From DATKHR01 sp035510155 (GTDB taxonomy: Bacteria; Acidobacteriota; Vicinamibacteria; Vicinamibacterales; CAVVIG01): a DNA stretch of 8,715 nt. Each line of letters starts with the position of its first letter. The stretch's first letter is position 1. A model generated the notes under the pieces. That model was given only the letters and a program-made list of their open reading frames with translations. It searched no databases and was not told where the DNA came from. The translations under genes were made by a program, and so were the position numbers. Shown in pieces: positions 1-5,537 of the stretch. Location: the NCBI GenBank assembly GCA_035510155.1, contig DATKHR010000138.1:1-8715 (forward strand), read 5' to 3'.

Positions 1-1463
1 TCGGGGTCGAGTCCCCACAGAACGCCTGACTTCTGGCCGATGACAATGATCTGCCTGGCGGCCTGCGCACCCGACCTACCCGACGCACCCGACCCACCCG
101 ACCCACCTGACCCACCCGACCTACCCGACCTACCTGACCCAACCGCGGCGGGTAGCGTCCGGAGCATGGGCGCGTTCCCGAAGTCGAAGTCCGGTCCGAA
201 CTCCTTCGGGCAGTTCTCGCTGCCCGTGAGGCAGCCGACGAGGAAGGTGTCGGCGGGCGTGACCTGATTCGACCAGACGATCTTGCCGGTCCCGAGGTCC
301 ATCGCCATGACCGAGTCGCTCGTTTTCGCTGCGGGGCCGGTGTAGGAATTGCCAGTGCCGATGTACAACACCCCGCGCCGCGAGTCGATCGTCGGCGCGT
401 TCCAGACCGCGGCGCCGGCCGGTGCCCAGAGCGTCGTGCCGGCTGAATTCTTCCCGACTTGTACCGGCACCTCCGGGATCGTATACGTCTTCCAGATCTG
501 ATTGCCGTTTGCGGCTTCGAGCGCTACAACGCTTCCACGAAACGTGCAGCACTCATAATTGGGTTGCCCGCCCGGGCCTTCCTCGAACGAGGAGACGGGA
601 ACGTAGAGGCGCCCGTTGTACAAGCTCACCGAGCCTGTGATGCGCGCCAGACGGTGCGAGTCGACAGGCTTCTTCCAGATGAGTTGACCGGTGACCGCAT
701 CGATTGCGTAGATGTTGGCCTTGAGATCGCCGAAGTACACGGCGTAGCGCGCCGCGGCGCCCGATCCAATGGCCGCGACGGTCGGCGCCGACCGGATGCC
801 GGCATCCGCCTGGAACGACCAGTGCGTGCACCCGCTGTCGCCGTCGATGGAATAGAACATGCCGGTGTCGCTGCCGACGAAGACGCGGCCTCCCACGATG
901 GCCGGGTTCCCGTAGGCCTGCGAGCCGCCTGGGAAACCAAAGGCCCATTTCAATTTGAGATTCGGCACGTCAGCCGCCGTCAGGCCGGCGTTCTTCTGGA
1001 ACCTGCTGTTGGTGGCATCAACGCCAAACCCATTCCACGCGGGCCTGGAAGCAAAGTTCGACGCAAACTTTGCCGCCGCCGCGGTCGACCCGTCTTCGTT
1101 CGTCGCGCACGTGTTGGCGGCCGACGCCGACGCCTCCAGGGTCTTGCCCGAGAGGTGCTCGGCGAGCGCGCGCTTCTCGGCGGCCGTCAGCGATTGGGCC
1201 GCCAGGGCCATGCTTCCGTTCGTCAACGCGAGCAGGATCGTCTCCGGGCTGCGGTCTTTGAGCGCCGTGCGCGACGGCGTGCGGCCCTGCGGTTGATCGT
1301 GGCACTGCGCGCACGAGTTTTTGTACAGCGCTTCCGGGTCAATTGTTTGCGCGCCGGCAACGCCGGCTCCCGCGGATACCAGGCATAACGCCGTGACCAA
1401 ACGGGCAAGGAGCAGTAACGAGCCACGAGCATCGTGTACCGAGCTGCAGTACCGAGCCTTCAT
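1..1463 (-). CDS. PQQ-dependent alcohol dehydrogenase with N-terminal cytochrome c (PVA-dehydrogenase type), 3' end cut by window
   Basis: Predicted periplasmic quinohaemoprotein that oxidises an alcohol, probably secondary or polymeric, with PQQ and passes electrons to its own haem c. The reading frame is open from ATG at 1463 to the window edge (487 residues seen). Residues 1-38 form a signal peptide ending near AGAGVAGA. A cytochrome c domain follows, with CAQCH (C51, C54, H55) and a likely axial Met at M85 in TNGSMAL. Beta-propeller blades begin near residue 141, with repeat tryptophans at about 173, 215, 263, 324 and 397. The adjacent cysteines C305-C306 in YECCTFRG and the stretch GPDFDFGNAPML (423-434) are, from memory, typical of the polyvinyl-alcohol dehydrogenase (cytochrome) family. 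The family is usually about 640-680 aa, so roughly 150-190 residues lie outside. Odd points: a 24-residue (G/R/A)SG repeat at 442-465 interrupts the conserved path from TLP to GQKSGVLWGLDP, and the signal-peptide n-region is encoded by dispersed repeat. The real substrate is unknown; PVA itself is only the family name. Confidence 0.9.
   Translation of the reverse strand, partial: MKARYCSSVHDARGSLLLLARLVTALCLVSAGAGVAGAQTIDPEALYKNSCAQCHDQPQGRTPSRTALKDRSPETILLALTNGSMALAAQSLTAAEKRALAEHLSGKTLEASASAANTCATNEDGSTAAAAKFASNFASRPAWNGFGVDATNSRFQKNAGLTAADVPNLKLKWAFGFPGGSQAYGNPAIVGGRVFVGSDTGMFYSIDGDSGCTHWSFQADAGIRSAPTVAAIGSGAAARYAVYFGDLKANIYAIDAVTGQLIWKKPVDSHRLARITGSVSLYNGRLYVPVSSFEEGPGGQPNYECCTFRGSVVALEAANGNQIWKTYTIPEVPVQVGKNSAGTTLWAPAGAAVWNAPTIDSRRGVLYIGTGNSYTGPAAKTSDSVMAMDLGTGKIVWSNQVTPADTFLVGCLTGSENCPKEFGPDFDFGNAPMLRTLPAAVGSGRSGRSGGSGGSGGSGASGRSGAQAARQIIVIGQKSGVLWGLDP
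69..140 (-). repeat. In-frame 9-bp minisatellite, eight units, inside the quinoprotein gene
   Basis: On the plus strand eight consecutive 9-bp units of the form ACCCGACCY run from 69 to 140: acccgacct, acccgacgc, acccgaccc (twice), acctgaccc, acccgacct (twice), acctgaccc. In the minus-strand gene each unit is three codons, giving GSG RSG RSG GSG GSG GSG ASG RSG (residues 442-465). Unit length is a multiple of three, so gain or loss of units would keep the frame. The flanking protein sequence continues the PVA-dehydrogenase pattern on both sides, so the array looks like an insertion into a surface turn of the propeller. Confidence 0.95.
88..117 (-). other. G-quadruplex-forming motif on the coding strand
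   Basis: Read on the minus strand from 117 to 88, six GGG tracts are separated by loops of 1, 6, 2, 1 and 2 nt. This satisfies the usual G3-N1-7 rule with tracts to spare. It lies in the non-template strand, so the mRNA carries it too. It arises from the 9-bp repeat. Folding in the cell is inferred, not shown. Confidence 0.7.
1412..1457. repeat. Degenerate dispersed repeat (GAGTACCGAGC-type) overlapping the start of the quinoprotein
   Basis: The segment contains repeated words such as acgagccacgagc, gtaccgagc and cagtaccgag. Similar words occur at 1876-1913 and 5511-5537. Here the repeat overlaps codons about 3-17 of the quinoprotein, supplying the hydrophilic n-region of its signal peptide (residues around RYCSSVHDARGS). 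Similarity was judged by eye. Confidence 0.5.
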
Positions 1464-1480
1464 GCCTGACGCTCCCTTCA
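1464..1480 (-). promoter_or_regulatory. Shine-Dalgarno of the quinoprotein, abutting the upstream stop codon
   Basis: Reading the minus strand, the TGA of the small secreted protein (1480-1478) is followed at once by AGGGAG (1477-1472), then 8 nt, then ATG at 1463. Only 14 nt separate the two genes. This supports the chosen start and suggests co-transcription and translational coupling of the small protein with the dehydrogenase. Confidence 0.75.
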
Positions 1481-1858
1481 CTGCCGTTTTGCCGTGAACG
1501 TGCCCTCGCCGAGCCCCACGATCGAGACGGTGCCTTTCAGATCGTCCTTATTCACTATCGAGCCCTTGTAGGTGACGTCCACCTTGTTGCCCGCGAGATC
1601 GGACGAGAACGAAAACGTGAAGTCGCTGCCCTTCACCGATCCGGTCACGTCGACGTCCCCGAGTTGGCCGGTATAGTGCCCTGTGAGCTTCTCGCCGTCC
1701 TGCTTCAGCGTGACAGTCGGCGTTCCCGAACCCGCGTCGGTCTGCACGTTGAAGAGCCATTTACCGGTCAGGTCAACTTTCTGGGCCTGGAGCGCGCCGG
1801 TCGAGATCAGGCCGATCAGCATGGCCGCCGCCAGAGAACGAAAGGCTTCTCTTCTCAT
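1478..1858 (-). CDS. Small secreted beta-rich protein of unknown function
   Basis: 126 residues. ATG at 1858 is chosen because GGGAGGG (1870-1864) sits 5 nt upstream and a clear signal peptide follows: MRREAF, a hydrophobic core AAAMLIGLISTGA, and probable cleavage after LQA (residue 25). The mature part of about 100 residues has no cysteine and alternates short strands with glycine turns: DLTGKW (29-34), TVTLKQDGEKLTGHYTG (48-64), a VDVTGSV repeat of the same pattern, and a C-terminal GEGTFTAKR. The opening TGKW and the LTG/VTG/KGT turns suggest a small up-and-down barrel, lipocalin-like in outline. I recall similar short secreted proteins in Acidobacteriota but know no function. It lies 74 bp after the membrane/TPR gene and 14 bp before the dehydrogenase, with which it is probably co-translated, so a helper role for the oxidase in the periplasm is possible but inferred. 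Confidence 0.85.
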   Translation of the reverse strand: MRREAFRSLAAAMLIGLISTGALQAQKVDLTGKWLFNVQTDAGSGTPTVTLKQDGEKLTGHYTGQLGDVDVTGSVKGSDFTFSFSSDLAGNKVDVTYKGSIVNKDDLKGTVSIVGLGEGTFTAKRQ

Positions 1859-1870
1859 GTCCGCCCTCCC
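1859..1870 (-). promoter_or_regulatory. Shine-Dalgarno of the small secreted protein
   Basis: Minus strand GGGAGGG at 1870-1864, then CGGAC, then ATG at 1858. The frame stays open upstream to 2185, overlapping the end of the preceding gene, but this site together with the signal peptide starting right after it fixes the start at 1858. Confidence 0.7.
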
Positions 1871-1875
1871 AACTT

Positions 1876-1913
1876 GTTGCTTGGTACTCGCTACTCGTCG
1901 CTTGGAGCTCGCA
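1876..1913. repeat. Degenerate dispersed repeat in the 74-bp spacer before the small secreted gene
   Basis: Plus-strand words ttgcttggtactcg, ctactcgtcgcttgg and gagctcgc make up most of the gap 1859-1932. They belong to the same GAG/TAC/CGAG word family as 1412-1457 and 5511-5537. No promoter with convincing -35 and -10 boxes was seen in this gap, so read-through from the upstream gene is likely. Confidence 0.45.
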
Positions 1914-1932
1914 ATCAAATGACCAATACACG

Positions 1933-4900
1933 TTACTTGATTCGCTGGAGCTCCGCCAGATCGGCGTCCGCGTTCTTCCAGTATCGCCGGGCCAGATCGA
2001 ATTCTGCGCGCGCCCGGGCTCGATCGCCCCGTTCGGCGGCGGCAAGGCCGAGCGCGTAGTGGCTGCCTGCGTAGTTTGGGTCGTGATCGATCATCTGCTG
2101 CCCCGTCCACGCGGCGAGCTCCCAGTCGCCAACGTCGCGCGCCGACCGCGCAATGGATTCGAGCGTGAACAGCGCCTGCGTCCACGCGTCGGGACCGGGC
2201 GCGGCGCGGACGTTCTTCACGACCTCCTCGAGCATCGGCCGAGCCTTTTCGCGCTTGCCCGTCCTCAGCAGGAACTCGCCCTGCAACTGGCGCAGCGGGT
2301 TCGCCACGAGGCCCGCGCCCATGGGGGAGGCACGCATCAGTCGGAGCGCCGCGTTCGCTTCATCCGCCGCCGCCTGGTACTCCCCCATCGCCACCCGCGC
2401 CTGCCCGACCATGACGTGTCCGGCCGCGCTCACGATGGGCGACCGGTGTTTTGACATGACCAGCGCCGCGTCGAGCGCTTCCGCCGCGCGGCCACGCCCC
2501 AGCAGGAACACCGGCCACTCGCGCTTGTTGAACTCCTGCTCGACCAGCGTTGACGGGATCGCAAACGACCTCTTGAAGAGCGCCTCGGCTTTCGCCATCT
2601 GGCCCGTGTACTGATATGACGTCGCCAGCAGGTCAAGATTGTGCTGGTAGTGCCAGTCGTACTCCACCGGAATTCGCTCAGCCTTGAAATAGCTGGTCTC
2701 GAGCGCATCAGCGGCGACGAACTCTGCGATCGCCTCCTCGACTCGTCCCACGCGCCTCAGATCGTGGCCGTGCATGTGACGCGCGTGCGGAACGCCGGGC
2801 GCCATCTTCGCATAAGTGGCGGCATGGGCGAGCGCTTCATTGATGCGCCCGCTGTTTTCGTACGCGTGTGTCAGGTAGTGATGTCCCGCGAAGTGCGCGG
2901 GCGACAGCGCGAGCGCTTTCTCGTAGAAACGTTCCGACGCGGCCACGCTCCCCTGCCCACGCTCGGCCGGATCGGACGACTCGGCCTGGCCACGCAGCAG
3001 CCACAGCTCCTCGTCAGCCGGAAACTTCTCGAGCGCGCCGTCAATCGCGGCGCGATACTGCGTGAGCGCTGCCGGATCCCGCCACGCGCTTGCCTCCTCA
3101 GCGGCCATCTGCATCGCCCGCAGCGCGATGTGGCGCCGGTCGTGCTCCGATGCCTTCTCCGCCAACGATCGGGCGCGCGCGAGCGAATCGCGCGCCGCAC
3201 CAGGGGCGTTGAGCTCCGTATACGCGATCGACAGCCCCGCGTGGGCGATCGCCAGACCCGGGTCAAACGTCAGGGCCTGGTTGAAGGATCGTGCCGCCTC
3301 CAGCCACCAGTACGAGTGCAGATACGCCAGGCCCTGATCGTAAAACGCCTGCGCCTCCTTCGACGCGGTCCCGGTCTGATCGTGCGCGGAGCCGATTGCG
3401 GTGCGCAGTGGGACAGGGCGCCGCGAGAGTTCGAGAGCCGAGGGGGAGACGGCCGCCCGATGGCCCTCGTGCGATCCCTGCGCAGCGAGGCTCAGGATTT
3501 CGGCGATCTCCGGATCGCCAGGCGAGAGACGCGCGGCCTCGTTTGCTTCGCGTTCCGCTCCGTCGAAGTCGCTCCGGTCGAGGAGCGCATTTGCAAGGTT
3601 CCGGTGGGCGCCGCCGCTCTCTGGATCGAGCGCGACCGCGCGCTCGAACGCATGGACGGCTTCCGCCTTGCTGCCGGTCGCGAAGAGCGCGATGCCGTAG
3701 TTCGTCCAGGGGCCGGCCTGGTCCGATCGGCGCTTCAGATACTCACGATACTCGGCGATGGCGCCATCGTAGTCGTGCCGCTCGTACAGGGCGTCCGCAA
3801 TGCGGCCATGCGCCAGCACGGCGTTGATGTGCAGCGGACGCTCCTGGAGGAAGGTTCGCAGCTCTTGTATCCCCTCATCGGTCTGGCCGGCGTCCAGCAG
3901 CTTGAAACCCAGAACCGACCTCGCGTCGGGATAATCGGCGACGGATGCCCGCAGCATCGTGCGCGCGTCGTCGTGCCGGCCGGCCGCTTCGAGCGCCAAC
4001 GACAGGTTGTATCGCGCGCGTCCGTGCGGCCATCGGTCGACGACCGTTTGCCAGATCGACAGAGGCGACGCATACTCGCGGTTTCGGTGAGCCGTCGCGA
4101 GCACCAGCGCCGCGCACGCGCACGTCGCGATGGCGATTTCCCACGGCCACGACGACAGGACCATTCTCCTCCGACGGCTCCCGCCCCTGAAGGCTTTGCG
4201 CACGAGCGCGAAGATTCCGATCGTCCCGAGCACCGCAAGCCCCATCATCGGGAGGTACATCCGGCGCTCGGCGCCGACTTCAGTGTGTATTGGAATAAGG
4301 CTCGACGCAGGCGCCAACGTCACCACCGCCCACGCCCCGAGAAACCCGGCGCCCGGGCGATACCAGAGCAAGACGAGGACTGCCGCAATGAGCACGAGGA
4401 CGAGGGCGGCCGGCAGCAGGACCGCCGAAGGAGTCAGTGGACTCGCCAGCCCATAGTCAAGGACCAAGCCCGATGGCCACACGGCCAGCTTGATGTACCG
4501 CACGATCATCGTCATCTGGTTCAGCAGGTACGTCCAGGCGGACGTCACCTGCACGAGACCCCTATCGGCTGCGAATCCGACCGAGCCCGAGCGCGGTCCG
4601 GACCAGATCAACCACGCAAGCACCACCCACGTCGAGACGAGGCCTGCGTACAACCGGCGCCTCGCGCCCCAAGTCTCTGCCCACGACGTGAACAAGAACG
4701 TCCGATCGTACCCGGCCACGAGAACCGGCGCGACCGCCATCGTCTCTTTACACGCCATTCCAAGCGCGCACGCGGCTACCGCCATCGCCTCCCAGGCGTA
4801 GGTGAGGTCGGCTGCGCGGGTCATGCGAGTGGCGCGCGTCGGGTGAAGCGCGCGGAGGCCGCAATAGAGCGTGAGGAGGAGAAACATCGCCATGAGCGAC

Positions 4901-5358
4901 TCGGTCCGCGCCGTCACGTAGTCGGCGGGTTCGGAGTCCAACGGATGGACCATCCAGACGAGGGCGGAGAAGAACGCTATCGAGATCGAGTGGGTCAGGT
5001 AGGTCGGGTGGGGTGTGTGAGCTGACTGGTTCGACCGGATCAGATCGAGCGTGCGGCGGACGATGGCGAAAAGAAGGAGCGCGCAGGCAATGTGGATGGC
5101 GATGTTAACCGCGTGGTAGCCCCTCGGGTCGAGCGCCCCAGCCGCGTAGTTCGCGGCGAAGGACAAGTTGACCACCGGCCGGCCGGACACGGGCGTGTCC
5201 CGAGGCGGTGGAGCCAACGCCGTCTGCCATTGCCGAATCGTCGCATTGTTTACGACGCTCGCGGCATCGTCATACACGAATGGATTCGAGAGGCTGTTCG
5301 AGAACGTCAACACGCCGGCGAGCGCAAGGAGTGCTCCGAGCTGCGTTGGACGGGACAC
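1933..5358 (-). CDS. TMTC-like (GT-C fold) membrane protein with TPR array, fused to a second His-rich TPR module
   Basis: 1141 residues in one uninterrupted frame starting at GTG (5358). No other ATG, GTG or TTG lies between it and the in-frame TAG at 5430-5428, and no good Shine-Dalgarno precedes it. Residues 1-425 form a polytopic membrane domain with about ten hydrophobic segments (near 7-24, 83-101, 125-140, 155-170, 191-210, 237-252, 313-332, 337-353, 370-387, 406-424). FVYDD (D30-D31) after the first segment, PLDSEPADYVTARTESL (139-155) and GMACKE (200-205) match TMTC/PMT-like GT-C glycosyltransferase homologues, in which the acidic pair in the first outside loop is the expected catalytic site. 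TPR repeats follow at about 445-625 (for example AVHAFERAVALDPE). From about 645 a separate TPR family begins (AQAFYDQGLAYLHSYWW, HMHGHDLRRVGR, EYDWHYQHNLDLLATSYQ), which I know as stand-alone secreted proteins. Both TPR parts should face the periplasm. Acceptor and sugar donor are unknown; scaffold-only function is possible. Confidence 0.85.
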   Translation of the reverse strand: MSRPTQLGALLALAGVLTFSNSLSNPFVYDDAASVVNNATIRQWQTALAPPPRDTPVSGRPVVNLSFAANYAAGALDPRGYHAVNIAIHIACALLLFAIVRRTLDLIRSNQSAHTPHPTYLTHSISIAFFSALVWMVHPLDSEPADYVTARTESLMAMFLLLTLYCGLRALHPTRATRMTRAADLTYAWEAMAVAACALGMACKETMAVAPVLVAGYDRTFLFTSWAETWGARRRLYAGLVSTWVVLAWLIWSGPRSGSVGFAADRGLVQVTSAWTYLLNQMTMIVRYIKLAVWPSGLVLDYGLASPLTPSAVLLPAALVLVLIAAVLVLLWYRPGAGFLGAWAVVTLAPASSLIPIHTEVGAERRMYLPMMGLAVLGTIGIFALVRKAFRGGSRRRRMVLSSWPWEIAIATCACAALVLATAHRNREYASPLSIWQTVVDRWPHGRARYNLSLALEAAGRHDDARTMLRASVADYPDARSVLGFKLLDAGQTDEGIQELRTFLQERPLHINAVLAHGRIADALYERHDYDGAIAEYREYLKRRSDQAGPWTNYGIALFATGSKAEAVHAFERAVALDPESGGAHRNLANALLDRSDFDGAEREANEAARLSPGDPEIAEILSLAAQGSHEGHRAAVSPSALELSRRPVPLRTAIGSAHDQTGTASKEAQAFYDQGLAYLHSYWWLEAARSFNQALTFDPGLAIAHAGLSIAYTELNAPGAARDSLARARSLAEKASEHDRRHIALRAMQMAAEEASAWRDPAALTQYRAAIDGALEKFPADEELWLLRGQAESSDPAERGQGSVAASERFYEKALALSPAHFAGHHYLTHAYENSGRINEALAHAATYAKMAPGVPHARHMHGHDLRRVGRVEEAIAEFVAADALETSYFKAERIPVEYDWHYQHNLDLLATSYQYTGQMAKAEALFKRSFAIPSTLVEQEFNKREWPVFLLGRGRAAEALDAALVMSKHRSPIVSAAGHVMVGQARVAMGEYQAAADEANAALRLMRASPMGAGLVANPLRQLQGEFLLRTGKREKARPMLEEVVKNVRAAPGPDAWTQALFTLESIARSARDVGDWELAAWTGQQMIDHDPNYAGSHYALGLAAAERGDRARARAEFDLARRYWKNADADLAELQRIK
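4991..5009. repeat. Second copy of the 9-bp repeat family inside the membrane gene
   Basis: The plus strand reads tgggtcaggtaggtcgggt, an exact 19-bp inverted match to 123-141 in the quinoprotein array. In the minus-strand gene it encodes the HPTYLTH region (residues 117-123), in the hydrophilic loop between the membrane segments at 83-101 and 125-140. Two units are present here against eight in the quinoprotein gene, and they are read in the opposite sense. Confidence 0.85.
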
Positions 5359-5379
5359 CGTGAGCCAGTGTACCCAATT

Positions 5380-5427
5380 CCATCGTGGATTGAGGCTCAG
5401 GAACCATCGTGGATTGATGCTCAGGAA
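5380..5427. repeat. 24-bp tandem duplication just upstream of the TPR membrane gene
   Basis: Two adjacent 24-bp units, 5380-5403 and 5404-5427, differ at one base (gaggctc against gatgctc). On the minus strand both are in frame with the downstream gene and would read FLSINPRW and FLSLNPRW, starting straight after a TAG stop. With only GTG at 5358 as a plausible start, they are most likely untranslated leader. Confidence 0.85.
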
Positions 5428-5454
5428 CTAGGATTGGGGATGAGGGATGAGGAA

Positions 5455-5489
5455 TGCGGATGGCGACCGATGTCGATCCGCCATCCGCA
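5455..5489. terminator. Perfect 11-bp stem-loop after the receptor gene (terminator-like, no T-tract)
   Basis: tgcggatggcg at 5455-5465 pairs exactly with cgccatccgca at 5479-5489 around a 13-nt loop. It lies about 50 nt beyond the receptor stop and could end or attenuate transcription before the TPR membrane gene. On the minus strand it is followed by ttcctcatccctc and not a run of T, so an intrinsic terminator is not certain; it could also be a processing or repeat-derived palindrome. Confidence 0.45.
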
Positions 5490-5510
5490 ACCGTCAGCGT
5501 GCAATTCACG

Positions 5511-5537
5511 CAACGAGCACGAGTACCGAGCTACGAG
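5511..5537. repeat. Degenerate dispersed repeat directly after the receptor stop codon
   Basis: The plus strand has caacgagcacgag then taccgagctacgag, ending at the receptor stop. The words acgag and gtaccgagc also occur in 1412-1457 and, more loosely, 1876-1913. Together these suggest a short dispersed element that sits at gene junctions in this genome. Confidence 0.5.

Noticed and set aside
69..140. CRISPR array
   Set aside because: Units are 9 bp with no spacers and lie inside a coding frame; this is a minisatellite.
40..267. Plus-strand frame with a PDLPDAPDPPD repeat
   Set aside because: This is the 9-bp minisatellite read in the other strand. No upstream Shine-Dalgarno, no family match, and it overlaps the well-supported dehydrogenase gene.
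459..1388. 309-codon open frame on the plus strand
   Set aside because: Antisense to the quinoprotein, which shows CxxCH, CC and propeller motifs. The product is Arg/Ala-rich with no domain.
1859..2185. Upstream extension of the small secreted protein to 235 codons
   Set aside because: The extension overlaps the 3' end of the TPR gene in another frame, runs through dispersed repeat and would bury the signal peptide; the start at 1858 has its own Shine-Dalgarno.
3400..3500. Two separate genes with a frameshift or lost stop between the TPR modules
   Set aside because: The frame is continuous and no start codon with Shine-Dalgarno or signal peptide is visible at the join, so a true fusion is the simpler reading. 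A sequencing error cannot be fully excluded.
2641..5025. 794-codon open frame on the plus strand
   Set aside because: It is antisense to the membrane/TPR gene, whose protein has clear membrane segments, TPR repeats and family motifs. The plus-strand product is Arg-rich and low in recognisable structure, as expected of a shadow frame in high-GC DNA.
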